NCBI GenBank assembly: GCA_963575645.1
Contig: OY754465.1
Coordinates: forward strand, 6,014,001 to 6,078,000
Reading direction: 5' to 3'
DNA: 64,000 nt
Source of the DNA: Xanthostigma xanthostigma
Taxonomy: Eukaryota > Arthropoda > Insecta > Raphidioptera > Raphidiidae
Below are positions 54,127 through 64,000 of this stretch, one piece after another (the stretch's first letter is position 1; each line of letters starts with the position of its first letter). Below the pieces are notes generated by a model. That model was not told where the DNA came from. It saw only the letters and a program-made list of their open reading frames with translations, and did no database searches. The position numbers and the translations under genes are program-made.

Positions 54127-54470
54127 TGAGAAATGTTACAGTTAACATATGTGCTGAATTGACTGGAAACGGTAAATATAAAACATTCCTGTAGGACATA
54201 GAAAGTAAGAGTGGGAATAGAACAAGGAAATTCTGTGTCGTTAAAGGAACAGATAAAAATATATACTCAATATTATATTCACACAACGGATGAAAGGGAG
54301 TTAAATTTTCTTACAAAAAAAATATAAAGTGTGATATGGAAAATGTGTTCATCTCTCCGTAAAAATATCTGCGATCATAAATCACAATAGCTTATGTTAG
54401 ATTTTTGGTAAAATAATATTCCTCACTTTTCGCCGAATCGAGCGAAATTTTTTCAACAACATACCTATAT
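54127..54470. other. no gene recognised
   Basis: No supported feature. Confidence 0.4.
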
Positions 54471-54473
54471 TTT

Positions 54474-54545
54474 AAATAAATAAAATTATCAACCATTTTT
54501 TCAGACTATATATTGACAAAAATAATAAAATTATAAATCAACTAG
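54474..54545. repeat. Penelope-like foldback fragment
   Basis: AATAAATAAAATTATCAACC and CAGACTATATATTGACAAAA match one arm of the elements at 17424 and 22838. Confidence 0.6.
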
Positions 54546-55118
54546 TGTGACCTGTGCGAATTATTCGCACTAAATAAGTATAATAATTATTACTTTGAAA
54601 AATTATTTTTTAAAAATGATTGCAGGTATTCAATTCGTTTCTAATTTTGCACACTGCTTATAACGTTCTTCTTATTGTTGTATTACAATATGAAGCTCAG
54701 ACGACAGATCAAAGAAATATTTTACTAAAATTGTCATATAGAGGCGCAAGTAGCAAAAGCGTTGAGCTAAGCCGTCAGATGGCATCATGCAGCATTGCTG
54801 TGACGTTGTTCAGAGTTGCTCGCTGTTTCAAAATTAATACCGTTAGATGGCAGTATGCAGTATTGTGTCTTGTTAGTTGTATTACAATATGAAGGTCAGA
54901 TGACAAATCGAAGTGTTGCCGTTGTCTCAAAATTAATTAATTTACAAAAACAAAATCAACAATAAATTTTTTAGTTGTCGATGTCAGTAGAGCAAGCAAT
55001 TATCTGTAAAATGACATATAATTTATGTGGAGAAATTGTGAGGTTTTTTCTAAAAAGGGAGGCAAACATCTTTATCCTTATATTTAATATATATGATGAT
55101 ATTTCAATATATAGTCTG
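54546..55118. other. no gene; imperfect internal direct repeats
   Basis: TTGTTGTATTACAATATGAAG near 54673 and TTAGTTGTATTACAATATGAAG near 54872, and two GATGGCA..ATGCAG.ATTG copies. An open frame of 90 codons crosses them without family resemblance. Confidence 0.4.
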
Positions 55119-55499
55119 AAAAAACACTGCTTGGACTTCTGCTGGCCGGCAGGCTGGGTACGCGAGGCTAGAAATGGCGTCACTAGCTCACAAATTAGAA
55201 CAGGGGCTGTTTTTCTTGCTACGTCCTCTGCTTGCTCTGAGTAAGAACCAATCAAGTAACAGTATCTTGTCACGTGGGCGACATTAACAAATGCCCACAA
55301 ACCAACATGGTGTCATTCTGTTCAGAGTCAGACAACATTAACAGACACGTTTTGCTCTGTGTTTATAGATCTATCCACAAAACAAGCTTGAAAAGACGTC
55401 TCGTATGAAGCGAGCACATAAAAGCAATTAAGAAAACCAACGCTAGAAAACTGGTAGTTGAATCTAGCGGCAAATCCAGCCTCGTGTTCAGCGGCCTTG
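55119..55499 (-). mobile_element. family Z TIR element, truncated copy
   Basis: Minus strand starts AAGGCCGCTGAACACGAGG and follows 18438-18843; its far end is replaced by Penelope-like arm sequence (AGTCTGAAAAAACA). Confidence 0.65.
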
Positions 55500-55734
55500 A
55501 CACAAAATAGATTTTGCAAAATTTAACTGAAAATGTAGATAATATTACGAATCATTAATAGACGTAAGAAGTTTTGATTTGATGTCGTATCATTTTTGTC
55601 GAAAAATATAAAAGAATATTATTTTAAATAAAGCTTATTCTTATGTCTTTATTTTCAAGAAAAAATAAAGTTTTATCAAAATTACAAACAAAACAATTTT
55701 ACGTCTTTCATCATTTTATACTTCTCTTTTATAG

Positions 55735-55808
55735 AAGTGGAGATAAAAGATGCAAACAATTTCACATTAATGGCGGCCATCAATGTTAATGGACAGGAAA
55801 AATCAAAG
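55735..55808 (+). CDS. candidate host exon (74 bp)
   Basis: Acceptor with pyrimidine tract CTTCTCTTTTATAG ends at 55734; donor GTAAGC starts at 55809. The frame between them reads VEIKDANNFTLMAAINVNGQ then EKSK without stop (two bases complete the previous codon; ends in phase 0). It lies in a stretch free of repeats. Not recognised. A chance match is possible for 24 codons. Confidence 0.4.
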
Positions 55809-56068
55809 GTAAGCAATGTTCGACCGCCCATTCTTTGTCATCGCTTTATCAGAAAACTGCGAACAAGATCCTTTTAAAATTAAATAAAAAAACTGTATAC
55901 TGAAGTGAAAAAGATTTTATCGAACCACTGAACAATATTCTTGATAGATTCTAAATAAAAAAGAATTCTATCTTTAAATATTTTACATAAAAATATGTAG
56001 GTTATATTATTTAGTTAAAATTTCTATCATTAAAATTTTTATGATCGTATTTCATTCAGTATCTTATA

Positions 56069-56444
56069 GTCAGAGTGCCCGTCGGCAAAAATTTTATTGA
56101 CAAATACTCTCCCCAAACTTTGTATATGGCTTCATTAGGCCTAGTCTCGAATATGTCGACATATTCGAGGTGTCAGACATTTTATTTAAATGGTTCATGT
56201 TATTTGTCAGAGAACATTATTTTAGCATTTTGGTTAAAGTTTTTAAGCTATCCAATTAAAAAAACAAACAGTATCTATACATTTTTACATGTCGTCAAAA
56301 CATCTTTCTGAAAATTTAGAGGGAAAACGCCCCAAAATCAAGAAAAGTCATAGAGGAAATAGGTGTCAGACTAGGCCTAATGAAGCCATATACGAAGTTT
56401 GGGGAGAGTATTTGTCAGTAAAATTTTTGCCGACGGGCACTGAC
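56069..56444. mobile_element. foldback TIR element, TA target
   Basis: Ends GTCAGAGTGCCCGTCGGC / GCCGACGGGCACTGAC flanked by TA; about 85-bp arms (CTCCCCAAACTTTGTATATGG). Contains a perfect 24-bp palindrome at 56146-56169. Confidence 0.8.
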
Positions 56445-56449
56445 TATTA

Positions 56450-57169
56450 AGGCCCCCATACACCTCGTTCTTTTTTGGCAGTTTTCATCGTCACGATAAA
56501 ACACGTCGGTCAAAACCGAAGTGTATGGGCAAAAACTGTCGATGAAACACGGCAGTTTTTTTATCTGCCGAAGCTTGATTTTAAACACGACGTGTTTGCT
56601 GGTTGTCGTTTTAAATCGTAATGTGTGGCGCTTTCCGATAAGAATCGACGTGTTTATTCAGTGGTGCGACGTACAGCAAATAAGTCATATTAATTAAATG
56701 ATTGTAATTAGTTTGAGTATTGATTTATATTTTAACCGTTTTAGTGCTAAGCAATTTTGACAAAAATAAATGAAAATTGCTATAAACATATTGATTAATT
56801 TAGAGGAAAAAATAATGGTGTCAAATAAAACATTCTAATTTAGACTAATATCAATCAATTTTATTAATTATTTTTGCATTATATTGTTTATTAATGTTTA
56901 TTAAACATAAAATAATATCAATATTATTGTATTTTCCATCAAAACAGATCGTATTAATGATGCCACGACTTCAGAAAAACTGAACGAAACTACGCCTCTG
57001 TGTGGATATGGCCGTTGTTCGTGTTTAAATTAACCGTACAGTTTTACCCGTGCGGTTAAAACTGCCATAAAAGAACGAGGTGTATGGGGATGGCCGTTGT
57101 TCGTGTTTAACCGTACAGTTTTACCCGGCGGTTAAAACTGCCAAAAAAGAACGAGGTGTATGGGGGCCT
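56450..57169. mobile_element. PIF/Harbinger-type MITE, TTA target, with duplicated right end
   Basis: Ends AGGCCCCCATACACCTCG / CGAGGTGTATGGGGGCCT between TTA (56447-56449, 57170-57172). The right 80 bp (GGCCGTTGTTCGTGTTTAA...GAGGTGTATGGGG) is present twice in tandem (about 57009 and 57090). Starts 5 bp after the previous element. Confidence 0.8.
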
Positions 57170-57267
57170 TTAGTTGTTTATCTATTTTTTTCAAAATTGA
57201 AAAAATAAATTTCTACTAGCATATAACAGTTAGTAAATTCTCGCTGCAAAAAAATTAAAAAGAAAAA

Positions 57268-57497
57268 TTGGTTGTCTGTAAAGTCGGTTTACGGACGATA
57301 GTTTTACGTGATAACGTATTCCGCTCGAATATCATATTTAATAATACATAACCTAAATTTTTTGTAGCTGTCAAACTTGGGCCGATCGTGCTTCTCTATC
57401 TCGCTTGCACGCACAGGGTCAGGCGGAACGTGACGAACGTTACACTTTTTCGTGCGTGCAGCTGGTGTTCCATCAATTTATAAGACGTTATCACGTC
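57268..57497 (-). mobile_element. MITE family M, copy E
   Basis: TTGGTTGTCTGTAAAGTCGG ... TTATAAGACGTTATCACGTC. Confidence 0.8.
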
Positions 57498-58013
57498 AAT
57501 ATTTATTTTTAAATTTTCTCTCGAGTTCCCCTGAAATGTATTTATGAATTAATTAAGGAACACAAAAAATATGAGCCGTCACTGATTATCCAAAAGGCTT
57601 TTAATATGTTCTGAAAAAGCTTTAAGCACTCATAAATACCAGTGAAATATTTTTTTCTGTGTCAACAATCACAACACAATGCAAGGTTTTAATTTTCACG
57701 TTTATCAAGCGAAAGTTTTAAGCGTTGAAAAGTTATTTATTTTATTTAAAACTGCGACAGCAGCTGCTATCATTTCAACTTTTTATATGTTTTTTTATGA
57801 CACGTTGTCTCTTTACACAAAGATATTATTTGTAATATTTTCTCTAAAAAAATAAAATGTTTAAATTATTTGGATGAAAAAACGTGCTTTTATGAACTTG
57901 ACAAAAATAAATTTAAAATCAATAAAAAAAACTACGTAGGTAATTACTGAAACTAACAGCAAAGAAATAAAAAATAAAATTAAATACTATATAGTATATT
58001 AAATTAAACTTTA
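57498..58013. other. no gene recognised
   Basis: No supported feature. Confidence 0.4.
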
Positions 58014-58021
58014 TTCTAGAC

Positions 58022-58352
58022 CAGTGGTCAGCAACCTTTTGAGACGGAAAAGCCAAAAGTTACAATTTACAAAATTGCCTAGTTTTTAAAGAGCCACTAA
58101 ACATTTTCGTTTCATTATTATAGTATTTGCTTATATTATATCCGAGGACGACACGTCGCAACGGGGGCGGTGCGGGTGAGATGCAAGTGGAAATGGCTGA
58201 GAGATAGGCATGGTACTCAATCATGGATCCATTGGGCGATTTTTAAGGGTTTATATATTAAATAATTATTTTTTGCGTATTGAACTGGAGAGCCGCAACT
58301 TTACATCAAAAGAGTCGCATGCGGCTCGCGAGCCACAGGTTGCCGACCCCTG
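58022..58352. mobile_element. hAT MITE, target duplication TTCTAGAC
   Basis: Ends CAGTGGTCAGCAACC / GGTTGCCGACCCCTG; TTCTAGAC at 58014-58021 and 58353-58360. Same family as 42528-42849, inverted. Confidence 0.9.
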
Positions 58353-58698
58353 TTCTAGACCGTGAGATGAATAAGTTCTATTTTGTCTTCGGCGATGTAC
58401 AATGTACATAAATGTTACTACAATTTTCGGGCAGAATTTCAAAGAAATATAACTTCAAATGCGTGTACATAAATACACGTACCAACTTTTTTACTAGATA
58501 GGGGTATGGCGCTCACTGGCTAATGGCGCTCACCTCTGTAACTCTGTCAAAAAGGATCGTAGCAACACGTCACGTCGCGTGAAGCGCGAGGGGAGGGGGC
58601 CTCTAATAGACAGCGATGCAAACGGACAGTCAGCTCGCGTAATGCGACCGTGAAGAGCGTTTCTTCGTTTGCAGCCGCGCTGATCTCATTTTTAATTA

Positions 58699-58887
58699 GG
58701 TGCTGAACAAGTTAAGTTGCTGGGCTCGCTATACTATGGACTCAGTGTTGCAGATTTGCGTGAATTTGTTTATAAATTTGCTGAGCGCAACAATATCAAA
58801 AACAATTTTGATCAAAGCAGCAAAACAGCCGGATTGGATTGGGTACACTTCTTTATGAGACCCTGAGCGGCAATGCCGCTCAAACAT
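58699..58887 (+). pseudogene. pogo/Tigger-like transposase fragment (CENP-B-type HTH)
   Basis: Frame GAEQVKLLGSLYYGLSVADL ... REFVYKFAERNNIKN ... KTAGLDWVHFFMRP then a stop at about 58864. This order (YGL...DLR...FAE-NNI...AG-DW...F) is the CENP-B-type DNA-binding half of pogo-like transposases. Rest missing. Ends in a perfect hairpin GAGCGGCA-A-TGCCGCTC. Confidence 0.6.
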
Positions 58888-59584
58888 GTTTTTTTAATAA
58901 TGTTTTCCTACTACTAGTAGGTGAAAGATATATGCTTTTGTTGTTAAATTGTTGATTACTTGATAATTAAAGACTTTGTTACTCTTGTTAATTTTGATTC
59001 ATAATAAATAATTTAAAAAATACACCATGTTTTCCTTAAGTGAACGCCATTCCCCCGTCCTACCCTATAGAACATTAATTGACCACCTTAATTAAAAAAA
59101 ACGTACATGTGTAATGGTAGTATTATATGATATGTTTAATAGTAAAATAGAGCCATTCTACTGAGAATAATTTAGGCTAGATGTGAGGTCAATAAAGTCT
59201 AGTAGTATAGTTTTAGGGTTAGAAAATGATATATAAATTGAATTTATCGTACGCGCAAATCTGGAACCTTACTAGATTTACATAAAGCTATAATAAAGCC
59301 CTTTATAGGTTGATATATTCCCTAGAAAACCTTCACAGCTTATTCAGATATATTCTGTTTCTAATAAAATACAAACGGTTTTAGACTATTTATTGTAGAA
59401 AATATTTTTTGCCATTTAAAATTTATATATTCAATTACAAAAATCTTAATTTTTCAGATTTAATAAAATAATGGCCACTTGATGACGGTAAATTTGTAAA
59501 AAACAAATATTACTTTTTTATGAATTCAAAGTAGAGTTTCAAAATTAATTGCTTAATATTCACCGAGCGCTCTTAAAGATAGAA
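58888..59584. other. no gene recognised
   Basis: AT-rich, no supported feature. Confidence 0.4.
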
Positions 59585-60112
59585 GTTACTAATCTTGGAA
59601 CAAATTTATTCGTTAGAATAAAATTTACTTTCAAGTCTCCAAGCAAATATCGGGTAGAAAAGTTAGAGAATAAATATACACTGCACTATGCTCCTTGTTC
59701 TTTTTGTTGAATATTTTGACGTTCATCAAAAAGTCCAACCAATGGCGTTAGTGTAAATAAAAAGTTTCACAAAATAATAATGCTTAATCCTAACCCAATT
59801 GCATACAAAAATCCCACTAACTTTAATGTTTTACAAAATTATACACTTCACAAAAGGTTAATAAACAATACATAAATAAATTCAAAACAACAAACTGTAG
59901 ATATTATACTCCACGTTTATAGGTTAGGTGTTATGATCTATGTGGCGGCCATTATTATTTTATCAGGCGAATAAATATTTATACCCTTGAGGTAAGACAG
60001 AATAGATTTACACCTGCAGTAAACATAATTATGATTGGTGAATTGAATTATCGCTATTTATTCGGAGAAATAGTTACCTGAAGAACAAATGAATCGAATT
60101 ATTAACTATTTA

Positions 60113-60395
60113 AATGAATAAAATTGTCGACCAATTTTTCTCAGACCATATATAATATATATTGACAAAAAATAATAAAAATACAAACCAATATAACACA
60201 GGACACTAATTAATTTTTATATTTTTTAGATATTTCTGAAGAAGGTCCAAATCCGGATCGAAACGTCATCCTGTGTTATATTGATTTGTATTTTTATTAT
60301 TTTTTGTCAATATATAGGTATGGTCTGAGAAAAATTGGTCGACAATTTTATTCATTTGAAGAGTTCTATTCAGACGTTAATCAAAGATTTAAATA
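60113..60395 (+). mobile_element. Penelope-like palindromic element, 10-bp target duplication
   Basis: Arms ATAAAATTGTCGACCAATTT ... AAATTGGTCGACAATTTTAT, tail GACGTTAATCAAAGATTTA; TAACTATTTA at 60103-60112 and 60396-60405. The loop holds a hammerhead-like core (60236-60267). A second, shorter palindrome of the same family follows at 60406-60511. Confidence 0.75.
60236..60267 (+). ncRNA. hammerhead-ribozyme-like core
   Basis: CTGAAGA (CUGANGA box, 60236-60242), stem II GGTCC/GGATC (60244-60248 with 60255-60259, one G-U), GAAA (60260-60263) and CGTC with the very short stem III typical of Penelope-like elements. Stem I partner (CACAGGA near 60198) is separated by about 30 bp from the box, so the ribozyme is probably damaged. 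Confidence 0.5.
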
Positions 60396-60548
60396 TAACT
60401 ATTTACTCAAATCTTTGATTACCGTCTGATTAGAATTCCTCAATAAATAAAATTATCGACCAATTTTTCAGACAAATTTGTCTAAAAAATGGTCGATAAT
60501 TTTATTTTTTGAATAAATATTTATGTTCGGTGAAATATGGTCATAAAT

Positions 60549-61082
60549 AATTTAAAATTTATTTAGTATTGTTGGAAATTTTAAAAAACAAAACACTTTT
60601 TAACATCTTTCGTGTTGTTGTTATTTTTCGCCAGTTCCATCTTGATCACAGAAACATTTCCGTTACGTTTTATCTATATCCGTTTCAAAATCACTGCGAC
60701 TAAAGAAGTTTTATTTCAAAAAAAATCAAACAAGATGAGAAACAAAAGATGACGTCCCTGAACTAAATCGAGCACTAAAATAAGCAGGCAATAAGGGAAA
60801 ACAGAATACCTAGGTTATGTAAGGTGATGTCGTGCGTGACTTTATAACTTTACAATCACCTTCCTCTGTGTATTAATGGCTTTACTAATAAGATGCTTTA
60901 GGTAAGAAGCTCTTCTTGATATACAAGACACTGACAGACGTGGAGACACGTTCGGCAAACTTAACTATATATCAGCCAATGTAGGCACTACGTGAGCCTT
61001 TGTTTAGTTACTTACGTACTAGAGAGTCCTCTACTCGTGTGTGCTGTTTATTTTTTTATTTAAAATATTATATTACGTACCT
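60549..61082. other. no gene recognised
   Basis: No supported feature. Confidence 0.4.
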
Positions 61083-61240
61083 CAACATTTCAGCGTCATT
61101 CAAAAAACTACAATAGTGCTGTATCTGTTTAATCAGTTTTCTAATTTCTGTTGAAACGTTGTTGATTATTTTTAGCTCAGGATTATCTAGGTCTAGTACA
61201 TTATTCATATTTCTATAGGGTGGCATTATGTAGTTACTCT
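61083..61240 (-). CDS. candidate host exon
   Basis: Minus strand: acceptor-like CCCAATTCCAG, then an open frame (NMNNVLDLDNPELKIINNVS, TEIRKLIKQIQHYCSFLNDA, EML) to donor GTACGTAA. 52 codons without stop, hydrophilic and probably helical. Not recognised. Confidence 0.35.
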
Positions 61241-61345
61241 GGAATTGGGCTCGTAGAGTAGGATTCAATAAATAAATAATATTATTTTTAACATGAATTT
61301 GACCCTATTCAATAAATAGAGTAACTGTGATCCATTGAAGTTAAT

Positions 61346-61512
61346 GATAGGTATTTGGAAAAATTCCGTGGCATAAGGATCGAAAATGAAGCAATACTGT
61401 AATTTTTTTAAACTTGCATTTTTAAACGTCAGCATTAAATGCAAGTTTAAAAAAATTTCAGTATTGTTTCATTTTTGATCCTTATGCCACGGAATTTTTT
61501 CCAAATACCTAT
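61346..61512. mobile_element. hairpin MITE
   Basis: ATTCCGTGGCATAAGGATCG...AAATGCAAGTTTAAAAAAAT: arms of about 75 bp around a 15-bp loop. Confidence 0.75.
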
Positions 61513-61667
61513 TAACAATGCATTGAAAATTGTAGTGATAGTTGCACAATTTCTAATGATTTTATGTACTTATATTTGAAATTTCAAATTCTTTCTTGGT
61601 TCAGTGAAATGGGCCGAAAATGGGCCAATCGTGAATTTTGGGTAGGCAGCTATTATTTGTTTAGGAT

Positions 61668-61890
61668 TTATTGCGAAGTCGGTGATGAGTTTAAAACCGA
61701 GCTTTCGGGTTGAGGGGGTTGGGCTTGCCTCCGTTTGACCATTATCTGTAAGTAGTTTTTGAGTTTACTCCTTAATAAACGATTTTGAGGTACGGAAACT
61801 TTATGAGTAGTAAAATCAATTGGTGAGACATTATGCTCCACCACTTCAAGTGTGGCGTTACGCTCGTCCGCTTCAAAAGAGACAAACATA
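61668..61890 (-). pseudogene. candidate terminal exon broken by a family Y element
   Basis: Minus-strand frame FVSFEADERNATLEVVEHNV ... KNYLQIMVKRRQAQPPQPES, ending TAA... region at TGA/TAA near 61668. It starts at the border of the family Y element (61891). Across the element, at 62503-62565, the frame stays open for about 20 more codons back to an acceptor-like CTTAG. Could be a host exon or transposon coding; not recognised. Confidence 0.3.
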
Positions 61891-62502
61891 TCACACGTTG
61901 AAAACAATAGTGACACTATACAAAAAAGTTAACTTTTCACCTTTTGCAAGATTCATGTTTTACTGCAAAAGTGTCACTATACGAAAATTTCCGTTTGCTC
62001 ATAAATCCACTTACTTCGGCTAGATTGAGCTAGTGTCACTTTATATATTATACTGATTATAACGACACTATTTTAATTGTGTCAAAGCAGTAGTTTAGTA
62101 CGCACGTCGCTGTAAGTGAAAAAGTGACACATTTTGTTAAACGACAGTTTACTGATTACATTAATTAATGCAAGTAAGTAAATACATAAAATGACACATT
62201 TTGTTTAGTGACACTTTTTGCAGTTGAAGTCTCCAATTTACTGATTATAGGTTATGACAACAATGACACTAAACAAAAAATTATTGTTAAAAGGTCTTTT
62301 TTTAAAAACTTTATTTTTAACATTATGGTCAACAAATAAATTAAAACAATAATAAATTGTCTCATTGTTAACAAAAGAATCTCTATAAGCAGTATTTTAA
62401 TAGTAACTTTTTTAAGACAAAACAATATCATTAAAACAAAAAAAATGCTCTACTGTAAAATGTTATTTATTGCATAATGTCACTTTTGTTTTCAACGTGC
62501 GA
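61891..62502 (+). mobile_element. family Y TIR element, copy 2
   Basis: Ends TCACACGTTGAAAACAATAG / CTTTTGTTTTCAACGTGCGA with TA on both sides. Interior rich in GTGTCACT/AGTGACAC. Reverse copy at 17360-18204. Confidence 0.75.
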
Positions 62503-62565
62503 TATATACCTATCTGTTGGATTTAACGTGCGAAAGAATGAGATGGGATACATTACACAGCGTAT

Positions 62566-62986
62566 CTAAGGAGTAAACTCCAGTCGTGCTTCGGTGCTGA
62601 CACACACACAATTTTTTTGCAGTATCTTCAATGGTTTGCAATAGACGATACAACGAAATGTCATATAAACAACTCTTCTATTTCAATTATTAATCTCAAG
62701 TCCAGTGTTGTTGAAAAATCCAATTAATATTACGTTCACTGATGACAGCATTGTCTTCTCAAGTATTTTTACTACATTATGATATAGGTATACATCAGTT
62801 ATTATTTATGATGAATCAGCAGCGTTGGTTACAGCAGGGCCAAACTAGAAAATTGTACAATAAACCCGTAAATAGAAAAACTTTAGGGAACTTAAACGAT
62901 TATTTATTAAGTACCCCTGGTAATGATTGTCTCAATTAATAAGAAAAATCGCAGGATTGTGGACAAAAAGTTAGATTTATTAATGT
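62566..62986. other. no gene recognised
   Basis: A 65-codon frame on the plus strand (62742-62939) has no resemblance to a known family. Confidence 0.35.
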
Positions 62987-63020
62987 ACGACGTTTCGTCT
63001 ATAGATTTAGACTTTTTCAA
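62987..63020 (-). ncRNA. degenerate hammerhead-like core of a Penelope-like element
   Basis: Minus strand TTGAAAAAGTCTAAATCTAT then AGACGAAACGTCG: stem II GTCT/AGAC and GAAACGTC present, CUGANGA box mutated. It follows the Penelope coding remnant at 63152-63366, as expected for the long terminal repeat of such an element. Confidence 0.45.
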
Positions 63021-63151
63021 AATATGAAAATTCAAAACAATAATTATGAAAATAAACATTAATTACTAACCATTAAGGTACATAAAAACATGGCAACAAG
63101 TTTATGTATAAATTTTTAAACAATAAAAAATAATAAATAAAAATTCGAAAG

Positions 63152-63366
63152 TTAGTTCAATTTCATAACATAGTTGTACTGACTACTTAAATTTTGAGTG
63201 TTTGTTCTACAATTAATAGAATTGTTTTTTCTAATAAAACACATTTCACTGATATTACGTTTCTTCCAATTTGACTCTTGATCTAATATTTGAACTTCAT
63301 TAAATGTGTCGAAATGATGAGATGACAACGCGGTCTTATTATCACTTAATAAATTTATGAATGGAC
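63152..63366 (-). pseudogene. Penelope-like retroelement, C-terminal (GIY-YIG) end
   Basis: Minus-strand frame ...NLLSDNKTALSSHHFDTFNE, VQILDQESNWKKRNISEMCF, IRKNNSINCRTNTQNLSS..., ending TAA 63152-63154. The run TALS-H...F-F...ILD-E-N+-KR-ISEM-I is the C-terminal part of the Penelope GIY-YIG endonuclease region. Reverse transcriptase and the GIY-YIG motif itself are absent. The 5' break coincides with a 26-bp-stem hairpin at about 63333-63398. Confidence 0.7.
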
Positions 63367-63469
63367 TGTAGAAACATAAATTTATTAAGTGATAATAAGG
63401 TCGCTAAAAAATGTTTTAACGAAACTTTTTTGAAAAAATAAATAGAATAATGAGCCGTTATGAAAAGTA

Positions 63470-63740
63470 CACTATTATTATATAAAAAACACCGTTATAG
63501 CATATTTTCCCCAAAAACAATAGAGCTCTTCATATTTTCACACCAAACATCCCCCCAAAATTTGGTTTCAATCCGTTTATCTGTTTGACATGTATCGTGC
63601 TCACAGACAAACAGACGCACAGAGTTTTTCCAAAAATATGTTTTTTGGATTCAGGGGACCTTAAAACGAAAAAATACTGTAAAATTTTTGAAAAGTGAAT
63701 TTTGACCTAAACTACTACCATCCCCACTAGTGAGTTAGAA
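63470..63740. repeat. dispersed repeat shared with 42060-42310 and 16560-16720
   Basis: ATTTTGGTTTCAATCCG-type text, then GACAAACAGACG...TTTTGGATTC, matches both regions in reverse. Nature unknown. Confidence 0.6.
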
Positions 63741-64000
63741 TGGTAAAATCATGCAAACTTACGGATGTTTTTTTTTTTGTTTTTCAGATACTTTTTGTTT
63801 TTAGGTTGGATCTGTTAAGAACTACCAGGAACCGATGTTAATTCACAATATTAATATTACGCGCATTTCATTCATTGTCCTACTTTCATTTGTTAACTGC
63901 ACCTAACTTAGTGGGCATTATTTTAATAGCAGATTCATTAATAACAATAATTTTAAATTGAATAATATTAGCTACTGACATATTCGGAACATTGACCGCA
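63741..64000. other. no feature
   Basis: AT-rich end of window. Confidence 0.4.

Larger units (their letters stand above)
59585..60548 (+). repeat. family X repeat, copy 3 (interrupted)
   Basis: Family X to about 60112, then Penelope-like insertions (60113-60395 and about 60406-60511), then the family X end TTCGGTGAAATATGG. Confidence 0.7.

Overview
The window is AT-rich, repeat-dense eukaryotic nuclear DNA, almost certainly from an insect. Reasons: Drosophila-type Inr+DPE core promoter in an LTR, an insect-style AUG context (CAAAATGG), small non-autonomous Helitrons, hAT, pogo/Tigger, Harbinger, TTAA-target and Penelope-like repeats in very high density, and no bacterial gene organisation. 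A moth or butterfly is my first guess, but no host gene is recognisable enough to fix the order. No complete host gene was found. Three weak candidate exons are given (55735-55808 plus; 61083-61240 minus; 61668-62565 minus, split by a transposon).

The centrepiece is a complete Ty3/gypsy-class LTR retrotransposon (3664-13031). Its two 878-bp LTRs look identical by eye, and it has a 4-bp TAGA target duplication, a tRNA-Leu-like primer site, a polypurine tract, intact gag (5032-6102) and intact pol (5925-10661, reached by a -1 frameshift at TTTAAAC). Pol carries protease, RT, RNase H and integrase, then a TARG1/OARD1-like macro domain (ADP-ribose hydrolase fold) at residues about 1333-1475, where retrotransposon Pol normally ends. 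Downstream of pol there are only short unrecognised reading frames where an env gene would sit. The element inserted into a Helitron.

Left flank (1-3663): a Penelope-like foldback with a MITE inside it, a hAT MITE with an internal tandem repeat, and two head-to-head Helitrons carrying tRNA-Lys-derived sequence. Centre (13-31 kb): MITEs and foldbacks of many families, many with clear target duplications, often nested. At 31.5-34.2 kb lies a 2.7-kb inverted repeat with a Cys-rich (CXC) coding remnant in its centre and a Harbinger-like element in one arm. At 35.3 kb is a solo LTR; at 36.7-37.6 kb two more Helitrons. Right part (38-64 kb): pogo and hAT remnants, three copies of a roughly 0.5-0.9-kb repeat (family X), a 280-bp tandem array with a LINE 3' end in it, and Penelope-like debris including hammerhead-ribozyme-like cores and a GIY-YIG-domain tail.

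The Gag, Pol and macro-domain parts of the LTR element form one expression unit: Gag forms the particle, about one translation event in several would shift into Pol, and the macro domain would then be packaged or released with Pol. Everything else in the window is mostly non-autonomous or broken.
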